Assembly (NCBI GenBank): GCA_937957775.1
Contig: CALFXV010000029.1
Coordinates: forward strand, 1 to 5,726
Origin: an uncultured Methylotenera sp.
GTDB taxonomy: Bacteria; Pseudomonadota; Gammaproteobacteria; Burkholderiales; Methylophilaceae
Reading direction: 5' to 3'
DNA: 5,726 nucleotides
Part shown: positions 1 through 5,726 of the stretch, one piece after another
How the letters are laid out: every line of letters starts with the position of its first letter
Position numbering within the stretch: the stretch's first letter is position 1
Program-made: the position numbers and the translations under genes
Notes under the pieces: model-generated
Databases searched by the model: none
The model's input: the letters and a program-made list of their open reading frames with translations, nothing else
What the model was told of the DNA's origin: nothing

Positions 1-91
1 ACGCGATCAACCAAGGCGCATTGGCTACCTCTGCTGGCAGTAACTACAGCATTCAATACACCGGTGCTGACTTTGCCATTACGCAACGACC
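1..91 (+). repeat. Tandem 261-bp repeat, copy 1 (partial)
   Basis: This stretch matches 262-352 at every base except position 56 (A here, G at 317). The offset of 261 bp equals 87 codons, so the reading frame is kept. The change at 56 is synonymous (CAA/CAG, Gln), as is the next one at 92 (CCG/CCC, Pro). The copy is cut by the window edge, so the array probably continues upstream. Confidence 0.93.
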
Positions 92-3000
92 GATTTACGT
101 GACGGTGGATGCGGGCCAAACAAAAATCTACGGCGAGAACGATCCGATCTTCACTTACACTACGGCTGCTAAAACCACCGGTGCTGGTTTATTGGGCACG
201 GACGGCGTGACATTAACGGGTGACTTGGCTCGTGCTGCTGGTGAAAACGTTGCCACTAACTACGCGATCAACCAAGGCGCATTGGCTACCTCTGCTGGCA
301 GTAACTACAGCATTCAGTACACCGGTGCTGACTTTGCCATTACGCAACGACCCATCATCATTAGTGCCGATGTCGGTCTAACCAAGGTTTATGGTCAAGC
401 TGACCCTAACTTGACGTTTGGTTTAGAGGCTAACGCGCCTGGCCGTGGCTTATACGGCAGCGACGCCTTCACCGGGTCGCTAACTAGAGAGACGGGTAAC
501 AACGTGGGCAGCTATGCGATTGGTTTAGGCAGCGTGGCTAACAGCAATTACGTGATCAGTTACGTGGCCGGTGAATTTGCAGTTACCAAAGCGACATTGA
601 ATGCGACCGGCACTAAAGTTTACGACGGCTTAATCGATTTTAATGGCGCCAACCTTAGTATCACCGGTGTGGGCAGTGAAACCTTTAGCGCTAGCGGCAC
701 GGCCACCATGCAAAGTAAAAATGTGCAAACGGCTGCCCTAGCAGACGTGGTCGGTTTAAGTTACTCTGGTAATAACGGAGCCTTGCTAAGCAACTACTTT
801 GCTCTCAGCCCAGTCAATACCAGTGTGGAGGTGACGGTTAGATCGGTGACCTTGACGCCGACCAGTGGCCTCACAAAAACTTACGACGGCGGCCGCAGTT
901 ACAATACCCGTTTGGCTGATTTAAACGCCATGTCGCAGCAATTGGTGGGTGGCGATCAAGTTGTTTCGGCCACGGTGCTATTCTCTACCGCCGGTGCAGG
1001 GGGCAATAAGCAAGTGGACCTCAATGCTGTGTCGATTGACGACGGCAATGCGGGCCTTAACTACAACGTTTCGCTGGGCTACATTACTAACGGCACCATC
1101 GACAAAGCGCCGTTGACGATTACGGCGGTCAGCGATGCTAAGTTTGTGACGAAAAACGATAACGTGGCCACCTCTGGCAGCGCGGGCTACGCAGGTTTGC
1201 TGATTAATGGATTTGTTAACGGAGAGACGATTGCGCAGTTGAGCGGTACGCCTGCCATTACTCGGACTAATTACGGTCTGGATAACGCGGCCACTTACCC
1301 TAATGTGCTAAGGCCGGCTGGCTACACCTCGAATAATTACGACATCAGCTACGTGAATGGTAATTACACCATTGTGCCGGCCGAGACCTTGTTGGTGAGA
1401 GTGAGTCCTGCCACGGTTATTTACGGCTCAGCGCCAACCTACACCTTGACAGCGCAATACTTGCCGCCAGTGACATCAGCCGATCCTAACCCAACGCCGG
1501 TTAATTTAACGCCTGTTAACAACGGTTTAATTACCATCAGCGATGGCGCGGGTGGTTCGGCCACCTTTGCCTTAAGTGCAGCCAATACTTCGGCGACAAG
1601 CTTCAGTAGTACCGGTAATTTAGGAGTTGGCGCTTATAACTTAACCGCCAGTGGTACAAACATTGTTGCCGGAAACTTTAATGCCATGACGGTGGTGGGC
1701 TCATTGGCCGTTAACGCTAAGCAGTTATCGGCGACGGATTTAGGCGTAAGCGGCATCACTAAAGTCTACGATGGCAGCGCGGCCATTAGTTTGGGTGGCT
1801 TGAACTTCACGGCTAGCCCGAGCGGAGTGCTGGCAGGCGACAGGGTGACGGTATCTGCCATTGGCCGTTTCGTTGACAGCAATGGTAATGCCGACGCTAA
1901 CGTGGGGGCGAATAAATTCATTAACGTTGACCTTGCTTTAGCGGGCCTGGATGCCAGAAACTACAGTTTGAGCAGCACGCAAGTGAGCGATGACCTTAAC
2001 GGTGTTGGTTCAGGCAGCGTGACTCAGTTAGACGCCGTGGCTTGGGTGGGTCCAACGACGGGCGGCTACTGGTCAAACGCAAGTAACTGGGCGGGCGGGG
2101 CGATTCCTACTTTTAATAACGTGCGTCAAGTCACGATTCCAACCAATGCCAACGTGATTTACGACAGTGCCTTGGTGGGTACTATCGGCAGCAGCATCGT
2201 CAATAATGGCACGATTACCTTCAGTGGATCTAACGATTTCAATCTGGCTAATGCGGTGTCTGGCACGGGCGGCATTAACCAAGCGGGTGCCGGCTTGCTC
2301 ACGGTGTCGGGTACTAATAACTTCAGTGGTGGCATTAGCATCAATGCCTCACGTTTGATACTGGCCAGCGCCAATGCCTTGGGCACGGGCAGCCTCACAT
2401 CAAACCGCGGCAGTTTGGCCCTGCTTGATGGCGTGACCTTGTCGCAATTGACGATCAATGGTGCCGTGACGCTCAGCACAGACATCCGCACGGTGGGCGC
2501 GCAAACTTACAATGGTGCGGTGAGCGTGTCTGGCGGTAATGCCGTGGCAGGGGAAGTGACGCCACTGAACTTGACAAGCAACAATGCCAACATTGTGTTT
2601 GCTTCGACCTTGGATGCGGGTAACAGCAGTTATGCAAACAAACGCTCGTTGACCATCAACGCTGGTAGCGGCGAAGTGACCTTTAACGGCATGGTGGGCA
2701 CGCAACACGCACTCTATTACGACTTTATTAAGCGTAGCAGCGACCTGAACTTATACCGCTTGATTGTGAACGCTGGCACGCTTAACTTGAATGCCGATGT
2801 CACGACCTTCGAAACGCAAACCTACAATAGCAGTGTGTTGGTTGGTGATAACGGCAGCAACGGCTTAACGCGATTACTGCTGTCTGAAGACCCGGCCGTG
2901 ATTTTTAATGGCACGGTGGATGACAGTGTGACCAACACGCACAGCTTGGTGGTGAAAGCGGTGTCCTTGGTCAGCAACGTGGTGCCGGAAATTGCCTTTA

Positions 3001-3641
3001 ACGAGGCCGTTGGTAGCACGAAAGCCTTGGCCAGTTTGGTAGTCATGACCGGCACACAAAACCCGGATTTGGCCAGCCCGTTCAGCGACACATCAAGCAA
3101 CCCGAATGACTTTAATGGGCGCATCAGCATAGCAGCGAACGTGACCACCATTGGCAATCAGACTTATACCGCCAACACCATGCTAATAGGTAAAGCCAGC
3201 ATCACCGATCCGTTGGTGCCCAATGAGGTGAACATGGTGAGTCAAGAAGGCAGTATTACTTACAACATAGGGCGCAACACCAATACCACGGCTGGATTGA
3301 TAGGCGTCGGTACTAATGCGAAACTGAACGCCAAGTTTGGTAAGGATGGGGCTGTAAATGGCATAGACCCAAGCACGGCGATTTCAGCCTTGACCTACAA
3401 AGCGGAAGCGTTTGATCCGCCAGTGGTGAACGAGCGTGGTGCGGGCTTCTTTGCAAGCTTAGTCGCACAAAGTGTGGCGCGCAACATGAGTAATCAAGAT
3501 GCCGCTGAGGTGGTGGAGGTGGGTGAGGTTGGCTTATTAGAAAATGGCGAGATTAAACGCCTGGATGAAGAAGAGAATAAAGATAAGAATAATGACCCAC
3601 TGTGCGGCACGCCTGGGCATGCTGCTTGTAGGAATAAATAA
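1..3641 (+). CDS. Large MBG/YDG-repeat filamentous haemagglutinin-like adhesin, C-terminal 1212 residues (5' partial)
   Basis: The reading frame is open from the left edge (first full codon at 3) to TAA at 3639-3641, so the true start and any secretion signal lie outside. Residues are numbered from the first codon in the window. Residues 1-30 and 31-117 are near-identical MBG-type units and 118-197 a diverged one (motifs TKIYGENDP, TKVYGQADP). YDG-type units lie at about 198-281, 282-370 and 575-678, marked by TKVYDG or TKTYDG; looser MBG-like units are at 371-461 and 462-574. A Trp-rich linker (679-713) resembles the WxG...W..NW...P motif of such exoproteins. Residues 754-800 resemble the autotransporter-associated beta-strand repeat, then QTY motifs recur at 834, 939 and 1053. 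The tail is acidic and ends in CX7C. There is no C-terminal beta-barrel, so a cell-surface two-partner-secretion adhesin is inferred. Family assignment is firm; ligand and secretion route are not shown. Confidence 0.88.
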   Translation, partial: AINQGALATSAGSNYSIQYTGADFAITQRPIYVTVDAGQTKIYGENDPIFTYTTAAKTTGAGLLGTDGVTLTGDLARAAGENVATNYAINQGALATSAGSNYSIQYTGADFAITQRPIIISADVGLTKVYGQADPNLTFGLEANAPGRGLYGSDAFTGSLTRETGNNVGSYAIGLGSVANSNYVISYVAGEFAVTKATLNATGTKVYDGLIDFNGANLSITGVGSETFSASGTATMQSKNVQTAALADVVGLSYSGNNGALLSNYFALSPVNTSVEVTVRSVTLTPTSGLTKTYDGGRSYNTRLADLNAMSQQLVGGDQVVSATVLFSTAGAGGNKQVDLNAVSIDDGNAGLNYNVSLGYITNGTIDKAPLTITAVSDAKFVTKNDNVATSGSAGYAGLLINGFVNGETIAQLSGTPAITRTNYGLDNAATYPNVLRPAGYTSNNYDISYVNGNYTIVPAETLLVRVSPATVIYGSAPTYTLTAQYLPPVTSADPNPTPVNLTPVNNGLITISDGAGGSATFALSAANTSATSFSSTGNLGVGAYNLTASGTNIVAGNFNAMTVVGSLAVNAKQLSATDLGVSGITKVYDGSAAISLGGLNFTASPSGVLAGDRVTVSAIGRFVDSNGNADANVGANKFINVDLALAGLDARNYSLSSTQVSDDLNGVGSGSVTQLDAVAWVGPTTGGYWSNASNWAGGAIPTFNNVRQVTIPTNANVIYDSALVGTIGSSIVNNGTITFSGSNDFNLANAVSGTGGINQAGAGLLTVSGTNNFSGGISINASRLILASANALGTGSLTSNRGSLALLDGVTLSQLTINGAVTLSTDIRTVGAQTYNGAVSVSGGNAVAGEVTPLNLTSNNANIVFASTLDAGNSSYANKRSLTINAGSGEVTFNGMVGTQHALYYDFIKRSSDLNLYRLIVNAGTLNLNADVTTFETQTYNSSVLVGDNGSNGLTRLLLSEDPAVIFNGTVDDSVTNTHSLVVKAVSLVSNVVPEIAFNEAVGSTKALASLVVMTGTQNPDLASPFSDTSSNPNDFNGRISIAANVTTIGNQTYTANTMLIGKASITDPLVPNEVNMVSQEGSITYNIGRNTNTTAGLIGVGTNAKLNAKFGKDGAVNGIDPSTAISALTYKAEAFDPPVVNERGAGFFASLVAQSVARNMSNQDAAEVVEVGEVGLLENGEIKRLDEEENKDKNNDPLCGTPGHAACRNK
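262..352 (+). repeat. Tandem 261-bp repeat, end of the last near-identical copy
   Basis: This is the second copy of the segment at 1-91, with 90 of 91 bases identical. Similarity stops sharply after the Pro codon at 351-353. The next unit (354-593) has the same MBG layout but is clearly diverged in sequence. The array of near-identical units therefore ends here and older, diverged units follow. Confidence 0.93.
3600..3638 (+). other. C-terminal Cys-X7-Cys tail of the adhesin
   Basis: The last 13 residues read LCGTPGHAACRNK, with Cys codons at 3603-3605 and 3627-3629. No other cysteine occurs in the 1212 residues visible. A pair of cysteines at the extreme C-terminus is known in the two-partner-secretion adhesin HMW1 of Haemophilus influenzae, where a disulfide loop holds the protein at its outer-membrane transporter. 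The same role is inferred here. The preceding 35 or so residues are strongly acidic and probably flexible. Confidence 0.6.
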
Positions 3642-3650
3642 GCCAATGTT

Positions 3651-3726
3651 GTCGGGCTAAGCCAGTTTATGGCTTTCCTGCATAATATAGGCAATTGCAT
3701 CGCCTGATTATGAGTGAAGGCCCGAC
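3651..3726. other. Convergent intergenic region with nested inverted repeats
   Basis: An outer 7-bp inverted repeat (GTCGGGC at 3651-3657, GCCCGAC at 3720-3726) encloses a perfect 6-bp hairpin (AAGCCA 3659-3664, TGGCTT 3670-3675, 5-nt loop) and a weaker 4-bp hairpin (AGGC 3689-3692, GCCT 3702-3705). As RNA this could fold into a three-way junction just past the adhesin stop codon. It may help end transcription or protect the 3' end, but no long T tract follows, so it is not a standard intrinsic terminator. Confidence 0.35.
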
Positions 3727-3750
3727 CTAGACATGGCGATCAGGTTTATA

Positions 3751-3800
3751 TGTAGGAGTGGTCTGTGATCGAAAAATAGGGTGATCGCGGATAAGCCATT
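3751..3800. repeat. Possible decayed REP-like element
   Basis: The left part, TGTAGGAGTGGTCTGTGATC, resembles the GTAGGAGCGGCTT...GCGATC arm of extragenic palindromes known in Pseudomonas and Xanthomonas. The right part, GTGATCGCGGATAAGCC at 3781-3797, resembles the opposite arm (ATCGCGG..GAAGCC). GTGATCG occurs twice (3765-3771 and 3781-3787). The arms no longer pair well. The resemblance rests on memory of the consensus only. Confidence 0.22.
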
Positions 3801-3801
3801 G

Positions 3802-4650
3802 CTATTTAATCACCGCGGTTTTGGCCAGCTCTTCCACCAACACTTTGCGTTTGGCATCAACCAGACCTTTGATGACGTTGTTCTTAGCGTCTTCAAAACT
3901 AGCTGGTTTGAATTTGCGGATGTCTTCCACCTTAAGAATATGCCAACCTAAATTGGTTTGCACCGGGTTGCTGACGCTGCCTTTTTTCAAGCTTAAGACA
4001 ATGTCGTCTAACGGTCTGACTATCATGCTGGGTAACAACCAGCCCAACTTACCGCCTTGAGCGGCAGACGGTTTGTCCAGCGATTTGTCTTGGGCAATGC
4101 GCTCAAACGATTCGTTGTTTTCTAGGCGTTTGCTGACTTCTTGCGCTTCTTGCTCGCTTCCTAAGAGGATTTGCGACACGCTGTATTCATTCGCATTGCG
4201 GCCGCTTTTGGTGGATTCCAATTGACGGTTGTATTCGTTACGCACGTCTTCTTCTTTGATCGGATTTTTCTTGAAATAGTCGGCAAACCAGGCGTCGACT
4301 AACACTTGCTGCTGCATCAGTTTCACTTGCGCTTTGACTTCGGGTAAGGCGTCTAATTTTTTCTTGCGTGCATCACCGGCCACCAATTCGCGGGCGATCA
4401 ATTCGTTTAAGACCATTTTTTCGGCATCCGGGCCCATTTGTTGGCCTTGCGCTTGCAGGTTTTGCATGAAGTGATTGAGTTGCTCTTGGCTGATGGCCAC
4501 ACCGTTAACGGTTTTGATGGCTTTGCTGGTATCGGCGTTGGCTTTGGGTTCCTTGCTGGCTTTTTCTGCGGCCAATGCGGCGACGCTGCCTAATGCTAGG
4601 CTGAAGCATACTAAGTACTCAGCTAAGTGACTAAAACGTGAAGTGGCCAT
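3802..4650 (-). CDS. Periplasmic parvulin-type peptidyl-prolyl isomerase / SurA-like chaperone
   Basis: The protein has 282 residues. An N-terminal signal peptide (Arg at 5, hydrophobic 12-27, likely cleavage after ALA at 25-27) sends it to the periplasm. A charged, Lys-rich linker follows to about 45, then a helical SurA/PrsA-like chaperone region (about 46-150), a parvulin domain (about 156-245; GGKLGW at 199-204, GWHIL at 235-239) and a short helical C-terminal extension. Family members bind unfolded outer-membrane or secreted proteins and some catalyse cis-trans isomerisation of prolyl bonds. The first conserved active-site His of parvulins (usually RHIL) is Gln160 here, while His237 is kept, so catalysis may be weak. 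The ATG at 4648-4650 was chosen because a good ribosome site precedes it and the signal peptide then starts normally; an in-frame ATG at 4678-4680 lies inside the -10 box. Layout resembles Bordetella Par27, but orthology is unproven. Confidence 0.88.
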   Translation of the reverse strand: MATSRFSHLAEYLVCFSLALGSVAALAAEKASKEPKANADTSKAIKTVNGVAISQEQLNHFMQNLQAQGQQMGPDAEKMVLNELIARELVAGDARKKKLDALPEVKAQVKLMQQQVLVDAWFADYFKKNPIKEEDVRNEYNRQLESTKSGRNANEYSVSQILLGSEQEAQEVSKRLENNESFERIAQDKSLDKPSAAQGGKLGWLLPSMIVRPLDDIVLSLKKGSVSNPVQTNLGWHILKVEDIRKFKPASFEDAKNNVIKGLVDAKRKVLVEELAKTAVIK

Positions 4651-4657
4651 GACCGTA

Positions 4658-4662
4658 TCCTT
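4658..4662 (-). promoter_or_regulatory. Ribosome binding site of the parvulin gene (decides the start)
   Basis: On the - strand AAGGA sits 7 nt before the ATG at 4650-4648. No such purine-rich site precedes the upstream in-frame ATG at 4680-4678. This fixes the start ten codons inside the longest open frame. Confidence 0.75.
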
Positions 4663-4678
4663 ATGAATGAATGCGGCC

Positions 4679-4684
4679 ATTATA
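4679..4684 (-). promoter_or_regulatory. Sigma-70 -10 box of the parvulin gene
   Basis: A perfect TATAAT reads on the - strand between the tRNA terminator and the gene. Transcription would start near 4672, giving a leader of about 22 nt that just contains the Shine-Dalgarno sequence. No good -35 box is seen at 16-18 bp; a TTGAAA lies 22 bp upstream, which is too far for normal spacing. Confidence 0.55.
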
Positions 4685-4710
4685 AACTAGCTGATGGTGT
4701 ATGCGTTTTC

Positions 4711-4739
4711 AAAAAACAAAAGCCCCATTGCTGGGGCTT
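4711..4739 (-). terminator. Intrinsic terminator after tRNA-Ser
   Basis: On the - strand AAGCCCCA, a GCAA loop and TGGGGCTT form a perfect 8-bp stem (4720-4739) followed by TTGTTTTTT. It starts 9 nt past the CCA end of the tRNA and separates the tRNA from the parvulin gene. On the + strand the same stem is followed by GTATTTTTT, so it could work in both directions. Confidence 0.9.
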
Positions 4740-4747
4740 GTATTTTT

Positions 4748-4841
4748 TGGCGGAGAGCGAGGGATTCGAACCCTCGATACAGATTTAAGCCCGTATGCTT
4801 CCTTAGCAGGGAAGTGCCTTCGACCACTCGGCCAGCTCTCC
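4748..4841 (-). tRNA. tRNA-Ser (anticodon GCU)
   Basis: The 94-nt gene begins GGAGAGC and ends GCTCTCC-G-CCA, a perfect 7-bp acceptor stem with discriminator G and an encoded CCA. The anticodon stem CTTCC/GGAAG holds the loop CTGCTAA, giving anticodon GCU (genomic 4805-4807), which reads AGC and AGU. The long variable arm (ATACGG...CTGTAT, pairing six bases with one G-U) is typical of serine tRNAs. The T arm shows CGAGG-GTTCGAA-CCTCG-type pairing. It follows lysC with a gap of about 107 bp and has its own promoter and terminator. Confidence 0.97.
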
Positions 4842-4887
4842 GTTTTGATGCGATTATTGCTACTTGGTATTGCTTAATCGAGGCGCG

Positions 4888-4916
4888 ATATTACTTGATT
4901 CGCCGCCAAAAATCAA
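4888..4916 (-). promoter_or_regulatory. Promoter of tRNA-Ser
   Basis: On the - strand TTGATT (4916-4911) and TAATAT (4893-4888) are separated by exactly 17 bp; each matches 4 of 6 consensus bases. The -10 box is followed by CGCGCC, a G+C-rich discriminator like those of stringently controlled stable-RNA promoters. Transcription would begin roughly 40 nt before the tRNA. No convincing intrinsic terminator lies between lysC and this promoter, so some read-through from lysC is likely. Confidence 0.5.
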
Positions 4917-4948
4917 TTTTATATTCCTAGGCAAAGGCCCAGCAATGC

Positions 4949-5726
4949 TTACTTGCCTTCTAATTCAAATGCCTTGTGTAAGACGCGAACGGCCAGTTCC
5001 AAGTATTTCTCGTCCACCACCACGGCAATCTTGATTTCTGAGGTGGAAATCATTTGAATGTTGATGCCTTCTTCGGCCAAGGTGCGGAACATTTGGCTGG
5101 CAATGCCGACGTGTGAACGCATGCCTACGCCCACCACGGACACTTTAGCAATTTTGTCGTCGCCGCTGATTTCACGGGCACCAATGTGCGCTTGCACTTT
5201 GTCATTCAAAATGGCCAAGGCTTTGTTCATTTCGTTTTTGTGCACAGTGAAGGTGAAGTCGGTTGCGCCGTCGGCACCGGTGTTTTGGATAATCATGTCG
5301 ACATCAATGTTGGCATCGGCAATCGGGCCCAAGATTTGGTATGCAATGCCGGGTTTGTCCGGCACGCCTAAGACGGTGATTTTGGCTTCATCGCGGTTAA
5401 AGGCAATGCCTGAGATGATGGGTTGTTCCATGTTGTCTTCTTCCTCAAATGTAATCAATGTGCCGTCGCCTTCTTCTTCGAACGAGGACAACACACGCAA
5501 CTTAACTTTATATTTACCGGCAAATTCGACCGAGCGGATTTGCAATACTTTCGAACCTTGGCTGGCTAACTCCAGCATTTCTTCAAAGGTGATGGAATTA
5601 AGGCGACGCGCCTCTGGCACCACGCGTGGGTCGGTGGTGTAAACGCCGTCCACATCGGTGTAAATTTGGCATTCGTCCGCACTCAATGCGGCGGCCAGTG
5701 CCACGCCGGTGGTGTCGGAACCACCA
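4949..5726 (-). CDS. lysC: Aspartate kinase (aspartokinase), C-terminal 258 residues (5' partial)
   Basis: LysC phosphorylates L-aspartate with ATP in the cytoplasm, the first step towards lysine, diaminopimelate, threonine and methionine. The frame runs past the right edge; the first visible codons give GGSDTTG, the conserved kinase motif. TDVDGVYTTDP (partial residues 23-33) and the EEMLELASQGSKVL segment complete the visible kinase part. Two ACT domains follow: the first around AKITVLGVPDKPG...VDMIIQN, the second around AKVSVVGVG...IQMISTSEIKIAVVVDE, the classical feedback-inhibitor site for lysine and threonine. About 150 residues should be missing compared with the usual 405-410. It is a monofunctional enzyme: the protein stops after the ACT pair with no homoserine dehydrogenase domain. 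The stop is TAA at 4951-4949. Identification is secure. Confidence 0.97.
   Translation of the reverse strand, partial: GGSDTTGVALAAALSADECQIYTDVDGVYTTDPRVVPEARRLNSITFEEMLELASQGSKVLQIRSVEFAGKYKVKLRVLSSFEEEGDGTLITFEEEDNMEQPIISGIAFNRDEAKITVLGVPDKPGIAYQILGPIADANIDVDMIIQNTGADGATDFTFTVHKNEMNKALAILNDKVQAHIGAREISGDDKIAKVSVVGVGMRSHVGIASQMFRTLAEEGINIQMISTSEIKIAVVVDEKYLELAVRVLHKAFELEGK
5429..5446 (-). promoter_or_regulatory. Possible internal translation start for an aspartokinase beta subunit
   Basis: Inside lysC an in-frame ATG (5431-5429, MEQPIISGIAF) lies exactly where the beta subunit starts in Corynebacterium glutamicum (MEEAVLTGVA, from memory). GAGGA at 5446-5442 on the - strand is 10 nt upstream. 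The product would be 160 residues holding only the two ACT domains. The GA-rich stretch also encodes a Glu cluster, so the Shine-Dalgarno likeness may be due to coding. Confidence 0.35.

Noticed and set aside
2073..3157. Several overlapping open frames opposite to or out of frame with the adhesin (2073-2282, 2159-2491, 2400-2708, 2822-3157, 2167-2358).
   Set aside because: They lie entirely within a well-supported coding frame with recognisable domains, have no family-like motifs, and reflect the stop-poor codon use of the adhesin.
3411..3641. Autotransporter barrel or toxin domain at the C-terminus of the adhesin.
   Set aside because: The end is a short acidic tail with CX7C. There are no amphipathic barrel strands, no terminal aromatic residue, no VENN-type pretoxin motif, and no immunity-like gene follows.
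3821..4060. A 79-residue + strand frame opposite the parvulin gene.
   Set aside because: Antisense shadow of a conserved gene with no features of its own.
4591..4650. Lipoprotein signal for the parvulin (Cys15).
   Set aside because: Cys15 lies in the hydrophobic core after YLV and does not fit a lipobox; ALA-A further on fits ordinary signal peptidase I.
4748..4841. tRNA-Ser as an attachment site of an integrated element.
   Set aside because: No integrase and no second copy of the tRNA 3' end are seen in the window; the adjacent gene has its own promoter and looks native.
4694..4930. A 78-residue + strand frame containing RRARDSNPRYR.
   Set aside because: It runs through the terminator and antisense to tRNA-Ser. 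The ARDSNPR string is a well-known false protein produced by translating the reverse of tRNA genes.
4922..4945. Hairpin GGGCCTTTGCC after lysC as a terminator.
   Set aside because: The stem is only about 3 bp and no T tract follows directly, so it is too weak to call.
5058..5642. A 194-residue + strand frame opposite lysC, and a shorter one at 5186-5371.
   Set aside because: Antisense shadows of the conserved aspartokinase; no ribosome site or domain likeness.

Overview
The window looks like a piece of a betaproteobacterial chromosome. The main clue is gene order: the 3' part of lysC is followed directly by tRNA-Ser(GCU), with no csrA between them as would be expected in many gammaproteobacteria. 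The second clue is the style of the large surface protein. A family such as Methylophilaceae or another Nitrosomonadales lineage is possible, but the sequence alone does not settle this.

Layout. Positions 1-3641 (+ strand) hold the C-terminal 1212 residues of a very large, repetitive, secreted adhesin-like protein whose start lies upstream of the window. It is built from MBG and YDG modules. The first two are copies of a nearly identical 261-bp tandem repeat. A filamentous-haemagglutinin-like beta-strand region follows, then an acidic tail ending in a Cys-X7-Cys loop. There is no autotransporter barrel, so two-partner (type Vb) secretion is the best guess. Positions 3642-3801 are a convergent intergenic stretch with inverted repeats and what may be a decayed REP-like element.

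On the - strand, read right to left, come lysC (aspartate kinase, 5' end outside the window), a stable-RNA-type promoter, tRNA-Ser(GCU), a strong intrinsic terminator, and a periplasmic parvulin-type chaperone/isomerase gene with its own -10 box and Shine-Dalgarno sequence.

How the genes may work together. lysC and tRNA-Ser are housekeeping genes. The parvulin is exported to the periplasm and lies tail to tail with the adhesin gene. In Bordetella the periplasmic parvulin Par27 binds filamentous haemagglutinin, so a chaperone-client pairing here is a reasonable but unproven idea. The points most worth a second look are the C-terminal two-cysteine anchor in an otherwise cysteine-free protein, the near-identical tandem repeat, the substituted active-site His in the parvulin, and the possible internal start for an aspartokinase beta subunit. 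I found no clear sign of a wholly new system.
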